Notes under the pieces: model-generated | The model's input: only the letters and a program-made list of their open reading frames with translations | The model's database searches: none | What the model was told of the DNA's origin: nothing | From: Marinovum sp034669705 | GTDB lineage: Bacteria; Pseudomonadota; Alphaproteobacteria; Rhodobacterales; Rhodobacteraceae | Length of the DNA: 64,000 nt | Assembly (NCBI RefSeq): GCF_034669705.1 | Contig: NZ_JAXMOR010000021.1 | Location: 1 to 64,000, forward strand | Reading direction: 5' to 3' | Made by a program: the position numbers and the translations under genes | Part shown: piece by piece, positions 24,902 to 32,682 of the stretch | How positions within the stretch are numbered: the stretch's first letter is position 1 | Layout: each line of letters opens with the position of its first letter

Positions 24902-26181
24902 CCCGCCCCGTCTATCTGGTCGACGGTGCGCGAACGCCCTTCCTCAAGGCACGCGGCACGCCCGGCCCCTTCACCCCGGTTGATCTCGCGGTGCAATGCG
25001 GCCGTCCGCTGCTGGCGCGACAGCCGTTTGACCGCCGCGCGCTCGACCTCGCCATCCTCGGCTGCGTCAATGTCATCGCCGACGAGATGAACCCGGCCCG
25101 CGTCGCCGCCCTGCGGCTCGGCCTGGGCGAGGCGATGGTGGCCTTCACGGTGCAGATCAACTGCGGCTCGGGCATGCAGTCGATCGACACCGCGTTCCGC
25201 TACATTCGCGAGGGCCGCCATGACATGATCCTTGCCGGCGGCACCGAGGCGCTGAGCCATGCGCCGCTGGTGCTGCGGCAAAGCGCGGCCGCGTGGTTCG
25301 GACAGATGGCGCAGGCCAAGGGACCGATGGAGCAGGCGCGCGCGATGACCGGCCTCAGGCCCGAGTTCTTCAAACCGGTGGTGGGCCTTGAACGCGGGCT
25401 GACCGACCCGATCACCGATCTCAACATGGGTCAGACCGCCGAGGTGCTGGCGCATCGGTTCGGCATCACCCGGAAGACCGCCGACGCCTATGCGATGGAG
25501 AGCCACCACCGGCTCGCGCGCGCACAGCGTGAAGGCTGGCTGAAAGATGAGGTGATGCCCGCCTTCACCCGCGACGGCGCGGCACATGAGCACGATGACG
25601 GCGTGCGCCCCGATAGCGACATGGCGGGGCTGGCCAAGCCCGGCCCGGCCTTCGAGCGGCCTTACGGCAAGGTCACGGCCGGCAATTCCAGCCAGATCAC
25701 CGATGGCGCCTCCTGGGTCATCGTCGCCTCCGAGGACGCGGTGGAGAAGCACGGTCTGACGCCGCTGGCGCGCATCGTCGACAGCGAATGGGCGGCGCTC
25801 GATCCGTCTGTGATGGGCCTCGGGCCGGTGCTCTGCTCGACGCCGCTGGCGCTGCGCAACGACCTGGGCGCCGGGGATATCAACCTCTGGGAGCTGAACG
25901 AGGCCTTTGCGGCGCAGGTGCTCTCCTGCCTCGCCGCCTGGAACGACGCGGAGTTCTGCCGCGAGGTGCTGGGGCTCGAGGGCGCCTTCGGCGCGCCGGA
26001 CCGCGAGGACATCAACACCGATGGCGGCGCGATCTCGCTCGGCCATCCGGTGGGCACCAGTGGCAACCGGATCGTGCTGCATCTTGCCAACGCGATGAAA
26101 CGGCGCGGCGACCGGCGAGGTATCGCCACAGAATGTATCGGCGGCGGCCTCGGCGGCGCCATGTTGCTGGAGGCTGTGTGA
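24898..26181 (+). CDS. fadI: Acetyl-CoA acyltransferase (thiolase), FadI/FadA type
   Basis: A 427-residue degradative thiolase that cleaves 3-ketoacyl-CoA with CoA. The nucleophile Cys lies near residue 91 in INCGSGMQS. NEAFAAQ, GHPVGTSGNR (His) and ECIGGGLGG (second Cys) complete the active site. It sits between fadE and fadJ with overlaps on both sides (ATGA and TGATG). The length of about 430 fits FadI rather than FadA (about 390), but the two cannot be separated without alignment. Confidence 0.93.
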   Translation: MTRPVYLVDGARTPFLKARGTPGPFTPVDLAVQCGRPLLARQPFDRRALDLAILGCVNVIADEMNPARVAALRLGLGEAMVAFTVQINCGSGMQSIDTAFRYIREGRHDMILAGGTEALSHAPLVLRQSAAAWFGQMAQAKGPMEQARAMTGLRPEFFKPVVGLERGLTDPITDLNMGQTAEVLAHRFGITRKTADAYAMESHHRLARAQREGWLKDEVMPAFTRDGAAHEHDDGVRPDSDMAGLAKPGPAFERPYGKVTAGNSSQITDGASWVIVASEDAVEKHGLTPLARIVDSEWAALDPSVMGLGPVLCSTPLALRNDLGAGDINLWELNEAFAAQVLSCLAAWNDAEFCREVLGLEGAFGAPDREDINTDGGAISLGHPVGTSGNRIVLHLANAMKRRGDRRGIATECIGGGLGGAMLLEAV

Positions 26182-28244
26182 TGACCGGACCCGTGCTGTC
26201 CTTCCTCGGCGAGGCCCACCGCGAAATGGGCCCCGCCGCCGCGGCCAAGGGCCACCCCTGGCGCCATGGCGAAGCCCGCGGCATCCACTGGCTGGTGCTC
26301 GACTGCGCCGGCAGCGCGGTCAACACGATTTCGGAGGGGGTGCTGACCGGGCTCGATGCCGCGCTGGACCAGATCGGCACGCCAAAGGCGCTGGTGATCC
26401 GCTCGGCCAAGCCGGCGGGCTTTGCCGCCGGCGCCGATATCGACAGCTTCGGCGACATGTCCGACCGGGGCGCGGCCGAGCTTCTGAAACGCGGCCACGC
26501 GGTCCTCGACCGGCTGGAACGGCTCGACTGCCCGACGATTGCCGTGGTGCATGGCGCGGCGCTGGGGGCGGGTTTCGAAATCGCGCTGGCCTGTGATCAC
26601 CGCATCGCCATCCGGGGCGCGACGTTCGGCTTTCCCGAGGTCAAGCTTGGGCTGCATCCCGGCCTCGGCGGCACCTTCCGGCTCACCGGTCTGATCGACC
26701 CGACCGAGGCGATGACGCTGATGCTGACCGGCAAGACGGCCCATACCGACAAGGCCAAACGCCTTGGCATCGTCGATGCGGTGACCGAGGAACGCCATGT
26801 CGCCGCCGCCGTCGCAGCCCTCGCCGAAGACCGGCCAAAGCGCCCGGAGCCGGGGCTGAAATCCCGCGCGTTCCGGCTTGAGGCGGCGCGCAGCTACGGC
26901 GCCGGACGGATGCGAGACGAGACCGGCAAACAGGCCTCTCGCGCCCAGTATCCGGCGCCCTATGCGCTGATCGACCTGTGGGAGAAGCACGGCGACGACC
27001 GCAAGCGAATGCAGAGCGCCGAGATCGAGAGTTTCGCCACCCTGCTCGACAGCGAGACCTCGCGCAACCTGCGGCGGGTGTTCTTCCTGCGACAGGGGCT
27101 GAGGGCGGACGCGCGCGGCAACGATGGCATCGCCCACGTGCATGTGATCGGCGCGGGTGCCATGGGGGCCGAGATTGCCGCCTGGGCCGCGATCAAGGGC
27201 AAGCAGGTGACCCTCGGCGACGTCAAGCTCGAGGCTCTGGGCCATGCGATGAAAACCGCGGCCGAGACCTGCCGCAACAGTCACCTGAACACGATCGAGA
27301 CCCGCGATGCGCTCGACCGGCTGATGCCCGATCCGCGCAGCTACGGTCTGTCGCAGGCCGATCTGGTGATCGAGGCGGTGCCGGAAGAGACTGAGCTGAA
27401 GGAGAAAATCTACCGACAGGCCGCTGCGGCCATGAAGGAGGGTGCGATCCTCGCCAGCAACACCTCGAGCCTGCAGCTCGCGGCGCTGACCGGGGCGGTG
27501 GCCGATCCGACCCGCTTTGCCGGCCTGCATTTCTTCAATCCGGTGTCGAAGATGCAGCTGGTCGAGGTGGTCCGCCATGCCGGCACCGATGACGCGGTCC
27601 TGCGCCGGCTCGCGGCGTTCTGCGGCGCCATCGACCGGCTGCCGGTGCAGGTCGCCGATGCGCCGGGGTTCCTGGTAAACCGCGCGCTGACGCCTTACCT
27701 GATGGAGGCGATGGTGCTGATGGACGACGGCATCGACAAGGAGGTGATCGACCGCGCCGCGCTCGATTTCGGCATGCCGATGGGGCCGGTGACGCTGGCC
27801 GATCAGGTCGGGCTCGACATCGGACTGCATGTGGCGACAAGCCTGTCGGAAAGCCTCGACCGGCCGATGGCGCCGATCAGCCAGCGCCTGCGCGACAAGG
27901 TGGCGGCCGGCGAGACCGGCAAGAAGGCGGGGCAGGGGTTCTATGACTGGTCAAACGGCGCGCCGCATCCGGCCTCTGACGGAGCACCGCCGGCGGATCT
28001 CACCGACCGGCTGATCCTGCCGATGCTCGATGCCTGCGTGGAATGCCTGCGCACCGGGGTGGCCCGCGACGAAGACGAGGTGGATGCGGCGATGATCTTT
28101 GCCACCGGCTTTGCGCCGCTCCGGGGCGGGCCGATGCACTATGCCCGCTCGCGCGGCTTTTCCGCGATTGCCAACCGGCTCGAGGACCTGGCCGAGCGCC
28201 ACGGTCCGCGCTTCACCCCCGACCGCGGCTGGCGGTCGATGTGA
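26181..28244 (+). CDS. fadJ: Bifunctional enoyl-CoA hydratase/3-hydroxyacyl-CoA dehydrogenase
   Basis: A 687-residue beta-oxidation enzyme performing hydration and NAD-dependent oxidation. The N-terminal crotonase domain (about 20-200) has the oxyanion segment HGAALGAGFEIALACDHR and the catalytic FPEVKLGLHPGLGGT. The dehydrogenase NAD site is VIGAGAMGAEIA near residue 316, with HFFNPVSKMQLVEV later. The C-terminal 3HCDH domain repeats in the last 200 residues. It is the last gene of the fad operon, ending about 50 bases from a convergent gene. Confidence 0.94.
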   Translation: MTGPVLSFLGEAHREMGPAAAAKGHPWRHGEARGIHWLVLDCAGSAVNTISEGVLTGLDAALDQIGTPKALVIRSAKPAGFAAGADIDSFGDMSDRGAAELLKRGHAVLDRLERLDCPTIAVVHGAALGAGFEIALACDHRIAIRGATFGFPEVKLGLHPGLGGTFRLTGLIDPTEAMTLMLTGKTAHTDKAKRLGIVDAVTEERHVAAAVAALAEDRPKRPEPGLKSRAFRLEAARSYGAGRMRDETGKQASRAQYPAPYALIDLWEKHGDDRKRMQSAEIESFATLLDSETSRNLRRVFFLRQGLRADARGNDGIAHVHVIGAGAMGAEIAAWAAIKGKQVTLGDVKLEALGHAMKTAAETCRNSHLNTIETRDALDRLMPDPRSYGLSQADLVIEAVPEETELKEKIYRQAAAAMKEGAILASNTSSLQLAALTGAVADPTRFAGLHFFNPVSKMQLVEVVRHAGTDDAVLRRLAAFCGAIDRLPVQVADAPGFLVNRALTPYLMEAMVLMDDGIDKEVIDRAALDFGMPMGPVTLADQVGLDIGLHVATSLSESLDRPMAPISQRLRDKVAAGETGKKAGQGFYDWSNGAPHPASDGAPPADLTDRLILPMLDACVECLRTGVARDEDEVDAAMIFATGFAPLRGGPMHYARSRGFSAIANRLEDLAERHGPRFTPDRGWRSM

Positions 28245-28292
28245 GGGAAAAGGGCGCGCCCGGGCCCCTGAGCTCCGGTGCGCCTCGGGTCG

Positions 28293-30770
28293 TCACTTGA
28301 TCCAGGGATCGACCGCGCCATAGTGGCCGCCGATCGGGCCGCGCGGCACCGCGAGAGCGATCAGCAGCAGCCCGGCGAGGATGCAGGTGAGGTAGGCCAT
28401 CAGCGATCCGCCGGCGACCAGCGGCGCAAAGATCAGCACCACCCCGAGGATCACGTTGAGAAACCGCACCATCCGCGCCACCGAGGCCAGCGCCGTCACC
28501 GAGACGGTCAGCGCCAGCGCGCCGCAGATGTGCACGGCAGGCGCCACCGGGCTCTCCCAGCCGAGATAGAGCGGCGAGAGCATCAGCCCGAGCGCCACCG
28601 CGATCGACGCCAGCAGCGACGACGGCAGGGTGATGCCGCCGCTCAGCATTTCTTTCAGGATCGCGCCGGGCTTGCGCTCGAAGGCGTGGGTGTCGATCTC
28701 GCCCGTGCCCTCGTCGGTGTCGCCGGTAAAGAACACCAGCAGCCAGGGCCGGCCGGCCTTGTGGCGGCGGATGAGGAATTGCACCGTGGCGACGATCTCG
28801 TCGATGGCATAGGGGATCTGCAAAAGCATCGCGGCGGCGGCCACCAATGCCAGGGTGGAATAGGTGCCGATCACGATCGGCTGGATCACGATAAAGAAGA
28901 TCGACACCGCGCCCAGCGGCACGATCATCACGCCAAACAGCACCGTCAGCCAAGGCATTGTCCGCCAGCGCTTGGCCGAGCCGATCACGCCGACCAGGAT
29001 CTCGAGTGCATAGGTCAGCGCGCCAAGGCCCGCATCCGGCACCGGCCAGGCCTCCGAGACGTCGGAGGTGATGATCTGCTCGGTGCCGTTCTTGTCAGGC
29101 AGGGTGCCGTCAAAGAACGGCTCCCAGACGCCATCGATGCTTTCGAGCTGATAGGCCGTCAGGTAGCGCGAGATCAGCAGGCCGACGACGGCCAACAGGA
29201 TCACCGGCAGCCGCTGGAACCAGTCCGAGGGCGAGTAATCCCAGCCCTTGGGGATCACCGGCCCGGTCTGCGCCGCGGCGGGCGAGACGCCGGGCGCGGG
29301 CGGCAGGCCAAGCGCAAACCCCACCGCCAGCAGGCCGGTCAGCGTGGCGTTGACATAGGCCGCCCCGTTGGGCGTCCAGAACACCAGCGGCGCGAACATG
29401 ACCCAGCAGCCGACGGCGGCGGCGGCAAAGCGGAAATGCGGCCATTGCCACGACAGCGACAAAAGCCCGAAGGCACAAAGCGCCAGCCCGGCCAGAACGT
29501 CGCTCCAGGCCAGCCAGCTGTCGCCGTAGCCCAAAAGCGGCGGCGAGGTCATTAGCCAAAGACCGAGGCCCACATTGGCCCAATGCGCCCAGAGGTTGGC
29601 GCGGTGCTCGGCCCGATACTGTGTCTCGTGTCGTGCGCGCAGATCCTCCGGCGGAACCGCGGCCTCCTCTGCCGAGCGCAGCCAGACCGGGGGGGTGATG
29701 CCATTGGCCTTGTACCAGCCGGCCGGGTCCTCCTTGAGCGCGGCGACCAGATGTGTCAGCCCGTCGAGGATGTCGTGTTTCGGCGCCCAGCCCAGCAGCT
29801 CGCGTGCCTTCGAGATGTCGAGCGCGTAGTGATCCGAGGACAGTTCGATCATGAACGGCCGGATAAAGGGTTTCTCGCCCTCGTCGAGCGCATCGGGAAC
29901 AGGGCCCTCGGCGGCAACCTCGGCCTTGGCGGCGGCCTTGGCGACCGGGGCGGGCACGCGCAGGGTCTGCCATTCCTCCTCGCCGTGGATCAGCCGGCCA
30001 AGCGCGTCCTGCAGCCGGGCATAGCTTACCGCGTCGGGCTCGCCGGCCAGCACCACCTCGAGCCCGTCGATCCGGTCGCGGCGGTCGACGGCGCGGCGAA
30101 ACAGGTCGAGCATGTCCTCGAGATGGATGAAGGCCTGCCCGGCCTGCATGTCGCCGGAATAGAAATGCGATTTCATGTCGCGCTCGTAGATCCGGGCGAT
30201 CTGCTGGCTCAGCGTCGGCACCGCCGTCCTGTCATCGTAGAGCCCGGCCATGTGCAACAGCAGCACCGACATCTCGGGGTTGGTCTCAGGCGCGAGGCTG
30301 CGGATCACCTCTTCGGTCTCGGCCTTGGATTTCGGATAGGCCCAGCCGGGGGCCAGCGGCGTGTCCTCGTCGATCCGCTCGCCGGGGTGGCCGGGCTGGT
30401 GCACCAGCATGGTGCCGGCATAGATGAAATGTTCGACCTCGAGCCCCTGCAGACCCTTGAGCAGGTTGCGCGTGCCGGCGACGTTGACCTTCTCGTACAT
30501 CGAGCTCTCGCGGCCCGAGAAGTCGAAATAGGCGGCAAGGTGGATCACCGCGGCGAGCTTGCCGTCGCAGGCGGCGCGCACCTCATCGAGCGCATGGGCG
30601 ACCGAGTTTTCGTCGGTGATGTCGAAGCCGAAGATATGGTCGTCCCCGGCCTGATCGGGCAGGTCGAGACCGAGGACGGTGTACCTGTCCGACAGCCTGT
30701 CCGTCAGCGCGCGCCCGATACGGCCTGCGGCGCCGGTGATCACCACGGTCGGTTTCTCTGCCTCTGTCAT
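28293..30770 (-). CDS. Extended SDR/epimerase fused to SPW-type polytopic membrane domain
   Basis: An 825-residue fusion. Residues 1-340 form an NAD(P)-dependent epimerase/dehydratase-like extended SDR: ITGAAGRIGRAL cofactor loop near 10-21, HLAAYFDF, and the Tyr-x3-Lys catalytic pair in AYPKSKAE. From about residue 410 onward there are about ten hydrophobic segments. The first of these contain an SPW-repeat signature (WSDVLAGLALCAFGLLSL) and TPNGAAYVNATLTGLLAVG. An intramembrane substrate such as a lipid or quinone is conceivable but not shown. I chose ATG 30770; the longer open frame upstream is not coding. A consensus EcfG promoter lies 68 bases upstream. Confidence 0.85.
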   Translation of the reverse strand: MTEAEKPTVVITGAAGRIGRALTDRLSDRYTVLGLDLPDQAGDDHIFGFDITDENSVAHALDEVRAACDGKLAAVIHLAAYFDFSGRESSMYEKVNVAGTRNLLKGLQGLEVEHFIYAGTMLVHQPGHPGERIDEDTPLAPGWAYPKSKAETEEVIRSLAPETNPEMSVLLLHMAGLYDDRTAVPTLSQQIARIYERDMKSHFYSGDMQAGQAFIHLEDMLDLFRRAVDRRDRIDGLEVVLAGEPDAVSYARLQDALGRLIHGEEEWQTLRVPAPVAKAAAKAEVAAEGPVPDALDEGEKPFIRPFMIELSSDHYALDISKARELLGWAPKHDILDGLTHLVAALKEDPAGWYKANGITPPVWLRSAEEAAVPPEDLRARHETQYRAEHRANLWAHWANVGLGLWLMTSPPLLGYGDSWLAWSDVLAGLALCAFGLLSLSWQWPHFRFAAAAVGCWVMFAPLVFWTPNGAAYVNATLTGLLAVGFALGLPPAPGVSPAAAQTGPVIPKGWDYSPSDWFQRLPVILLAVVGLLISRYLTAYQLESIDGVWEPFFDGTLPDKNGTEQIITSDVSEAWPVPDAGLGALTYALEILVGVIGSAKRWRTMPWLTVLFGVMIVPLGAVSIFFIVIQPIVIGTYSTLALVAAAAMLLQIPYAIDEIVATVQFLIRRHKAGRPWLLVFFTGDTDEGTGEIDTHAFERKPGAILKEMLSGGITLPSSLLASIAVALGLMLSPLYLGWESPVAPAVHICGALALTVSVTALASVARMVRFLNVILGVVLIFAPLVAGGSLMAYLTCILAGLLLIALAVPRGPIGGHYGAVDPWIK

Positions 30771-30837
30771 CCTGCTGCCCCTCGTGTCTGCTCCGCTCCG
30801 CCGGTTCCGAGCGCGCCGGTGCCGGCCTTCTCCGGTC

Positions 30838-30862
30838 AACGCGAAGCCCGGCGCTCTGTTCC
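30838..30862 (-). promoter_or_regulatory. EcfG-type promoter of the SDR-membrane fusion
   Basis: On the minus strand GGAAC (30862-30858), 16-base spacer, CGTT (30841-30838). Confidence 0.78.
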
Positions 30863-30878
30863 GCTTGTGGCTGTACCG

Positions 30879-30904
30879 GGAACCGGCAGGTCCCGTGGCG
30901 CGTT
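30879..30904 (+). promoter_or_regulatory. EcfG-type promoter of the 32-aa peptide
   Basis: GGAAC (30879-30883), 17-base spacer, CGTT (30901-30904), 24 bases before ATG 30928. It is back to back with the minus-strand promoter at 30838-30862. Confidence 0.78.
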
Positions 30905-30927
30905 GGGTCGGGTGAAAGGAGACCCCC

Positions 30928-31026
30928 ATGGACAGTCTGATGCTGATTTCGACGATCCTCACCACCGCGCTCTTTGCCGGCGCGGCGATGATCCCGGCCA
31001 GGGCTCGCCAGACCGGCGGCCGGTGA
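30928..31026 (+). CDS. 32-residue membrane micropeptide
   Basis: A short ORF starting MDSLMLISTILTTALFAG, one hydrophobic helix followed by a basic polar end (RARQTGGR). Support for translation is AAAGGAG with six-base spacing and a consensus EcfG promoter ending 24 bases upstream, ideally placed for a short leader. It is divergent from the SDR fusion. No family was recognised; it could be a stress-induced bitopic micropeptide. Confidence 0.65.
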   Translation: MDSLMLISTILTTALFAGAAMIPARARQTGGR

Positions 31027-31109
31027 CAACAGCCCGGAGACCGTGGCGCGGCACCTCCCGCTGCACGGCAACGGCCTCCGGACATTTCGCCCGCTGCGGC
31101 GACACGTGG

Positions 31110-31197
31110 TATACTCCTCCGGAAACCGGTTTCGTAAATGCCCGTTGCGCGCGCCTGGCGCGCCATCCAGCCGCTCCAGAGAGCGGCGCGTTTTTTT
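31110..31197 (+). ncRNA. Candidate small RNA or leader attenuator
   Basis: A TATACT box (31110-31115) is followed by three hairpins: CCGG/CCGG at 31119-31129, GCGCGCC/GGCGCGC at 31149-31163, and CCGCTC-CAGA-GAGCGG at 31171-31186. The last is followed by CGCG and seven Ts (31191-31197), a strong terminator. It is either a free transcript of about 75 bases or an attenuator for the rhodanese gene, which starts 30 bases later. No good -35 is visible. Bases 31159-31164 can pair either with hairpin 2 or with 31185-31190, so alternative folds are possible. Confidence 0.45.
31171..31197 (+). terminator. Rho-independent terminator
   Basis: CCGCTC (31171-31176), loop CAGA, GAGCGG (31181-31186), CGCG, then T7 (31191-31197). 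It lies before, not after, the rhodanese gene. Confidence 0.85.
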
Positions 31198-31227
31198 CCG
31201 AGACCTCCGATCATGAAAGGCAAGACA

Positions 31228-31587
31228 ATGTCAGAGATAGAGAACTGGAGCCCGCAACAGGTCTCCGAGGCGCTGAACGCCGGCGAGATCGTGTTGATCG
31301 ACGTCCGGACCCCGGCGGAATACATACTCGAGCACATCGAGGGCGCGCTGCTGATGCCGATGCCTTTTTTCCGCGCCGAGGCGCTGCCGACGCAGGACGG
31401 CAAGCGGATCGTGCTGCACTGCGGCTCGGGCAAGCGCAGCGGCAAGGTGGGTCAGGATGCGATTGCCGCGGGCGTCACCCCGCTGGCCCATATGGAGGGC
31501 GGTTTCGGTGCGTGGAAAGAGGCCGGGCTGCCCTATGTCGGCACCGATCTGGCCAGCGGCGCGCCGAAGAAGATGGGCGGCAGCTGA
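31228..31587 (+). CDS. Rhodanese-domain sulfurtransferase
   Basis: A 119-residue single-domain rhodanese, a cytoplasmic sulfur-transfer protein. The family signature IDVRTPAEY (about 23-31) and the active-site loop HCGSGKRSG with its catalytic Cys (about 64-72) are intact, followed by MEGGFGAWKEAGLP. ATG 31228 has AAAGG seven bases upstream; an in-frame ATG at 31213 lacks a ribosome site. The gene begins 30 bases after a strong terminator, so it needs readthrough or a promoter inside that short gap. Confidence 0.92.
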   Translation: MSEIENWSPQQVSEALNAGEIVLIDVRTPAEYILEHIEGALLMPMPFFRAEALPTQDGKRIVLHCGSGKRSGKVGQDAIAAGVTPLAHMEGGFGAWKEAGLPYVGTDLASGAPKKMGGS

Positions 31588-31622
31588 GCCGGTCGCCGCA
31601 CCTCAATCCGGCGTCGGCAAAA

Positions 31623-31648
31623 GGAACCTTTTCACTTCACGCTGCGTT
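31623..31648 (+). promoter_or_regulatory. EcfG-type promoter of micropeptide copy 2
   Basis: GGAAC (31623-31627), 17-base spacer, CGTT (31645-31648), 48 bases before ATG 31697. Confidence 0.8.
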
Positions 31649-31696
31649 GGGATTTCAGAGGGTCGAAGGGCCAACAACCTCAAGGGAGACTATAAA

Positions 31697-31765
31697 ATGC
31701 ACAATATCATTTATATCGTGGGTCTGGTCGTGATCGTTCTGGCAATCGTGGGCTTCGTGCTCTGA
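31697..31765 (+). CDS. 22-residue single-TM micropeptide, copy 2
   Basis: A 22-codon ORF, MHNIIYIVGLVV at the start and GFVL at the end, identical to the copy at 11002 in 18 of 22 positions. The differences are at positions 3, 7, 11 and 19, three of them at or near the helix ends or conservative. The ribosome site CAAGGGAG is the same as in copy 1, followed by ACTATAAA before the ATG. It has a consensus EcfG promoter 48 bases upstream. It stands alone; the next gene is ecfG-like, 150 bases downstream. Probably a stress-induced membrane micropeptide. Confidence 0.78.
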   Translation: MHNIIYIVGLVVIVLAIVGFVL

Positions 31766-31917
31766 GGCCAGACATCAACGAGACGGCGGCACGCAGGCGC
31801 TGAGCCTCAGCCCTGCCCGCCACTCCACACCTAGTTCAACAAGCCGCGTCCGACCCACGGCGCCGCAGGAGTGCGGTCTCGGGTGGGGTGCGTCTTGTCG
31901 TGTGTTCGGGGAAGGTC

Positions 31918-32430
31918 ATGAGAGCCAAGGAAGACATTGTCGAGATGATCCCGGCTCTGCGGGCGTATGCCTGGGTCCTGACGCGTCGGCATGAGGATGT
32001 CGACGACCTGGTGCAGGACACGCTGGTCAAAGCGATCGACAAGTTCGATCAGTACCAGCCCGGCACCAATCTGCGCGCCTGGCTCATGACCATCATGCGC
32101 AACACCTTTCTCAATGACACCAAGCGATCGGCCCGGATGCAGACCGGGGCCGAGGATTGTATTTCCGACTCAATTTCGGTGCCCGCCACCCAGGAATGGA
32201 CGTTGCGCGGCCACGAGATGATGGACAAGGTGGCAGAGCTGCCAGACCATTACCGCGAGACGCTGATCCTGGTGGTGATGCTGGGCGAAAGCTACGAGAC
32301 GGCGGCGCGGATCTGCGATGTCGAGGTCGGCACCGTCAAGAGCCGGGTCAACCGGGCGCGGCGGATGCTGATGGCGGCGCTGGAGGGCAACGAGCCTGAA
32401 GGGATCGAGAAACCCGGCTCTGACCGCTGA
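31918..32430 (+). CDS. Second EcfG-type ECF sigma factor
   Basis: A 170-residue ECF sigma factor. Region 2 is VDDLVQDTLVKAIDKFDQY with GTNLRAWLMTIMRNTF, which closely parallels GTNLRAWLFTILRNTY in EcfG. Region 4 is GESYETAARICDVEVGTVKS. It is therefore an EcfG paralogue and likely recognises the same promoters. ATG 31918 has GAAGG very close upstream; a GTG at 31888 is in frame. I see no EcfG motif in the 150 bases before it, unlike most neighbours. A NepR-like gene faces it from downstream. Confidence 0.93.
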   Translation: MRAKEDIVEMIPALRAYAWVLTRRHEDVDDLVQDTLVKAIDKFDQYQPGTNLRAWLMTIMRNTFLNDTKRSARMQTGAEDCISDSISVPATQEWTLRGHEMMDKVAELPDHYRETLILVVMLGESYETAARICDVEVGTVKSRVNRARRMLMAALEGNEPEGIEKPGSDR

Positions 32431-32433
32431 ACG

Positions 32434-32598
32434 TCAATCAGAGCTGTCGGCCTTGCGCTCGCGCAGCAGCCTCTGCAAGTCCCGCGCCAGTTCGACCAGC
32501 CGCTCAGGCACGTCCTCTTCCTGCAAATCTTTCAGCTTGCGACGCAATTCGGCATCGAGCGCGGCCTCGGGGTCGGGCTGGTCGTCACGTCGTGTCAT
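32434..32598 (-). CDS. Third NepR-like anti-sigma factor
   Basis: A 54-residue charged helical protein with the NepR outline: LDAELRRKLKDL (helix 1), EEDVPERLVELARDLQRLL (turn plus helix 2). The usual Pro-Asp-Arg is Pro-Glu-Arg. It converges on the second ecfG-like gene with three bases between the stops, which suggests that it regulates that sigma factor. AAAGGG about six bases before the ATG supports translation. The similarity is short, so a different small helical protein is possible. Confidence 0.6.
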   Translation of the reverse strand: MTRRDDQPDPEAALDAELRRKLKDLQEEDVPERLVELARDLQRLLRERKADSSD

Positions 32599-32613
32599 CT
32601 CAAGCCCTTTGGC

Positions 32614-32656
32614 GGTGGCGAGGGTCGCAGGTCAGGGGCCTGCTTGCCTCGCCACC
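32614..32656. repeat. Nested perfect inverted repeat between sodC and nepR-like gene
   Basis: GGTGGCGAGG (32614-32623) pairs with CCTCGCCACC (32647-32656), and inside it GCAGG (32627-32631) pairs with CCTGC (32639-32643). It may terminate sodC or fold in the nepR-like leader. Confidence 0.7.
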
Positions 32657-32682
32657 CGGTGCTTGTCAATTCCGAGTGTCTG

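Noticed and set aside
25662..27830. 722-codon minus-strand frame over the fad operon
   Set aside because: Antisense to thiolase and fadJ, whose active-site motifs are intact on the plus strand.
30771..31445. N-terminal extension of the SDR-membrane fusion
   Set aside because: The frame stays open but includes the EcfG promoter, the micropeptide gene and the candidate RNA. The Rossmann start MTEAEKPTVV lies at 30770.
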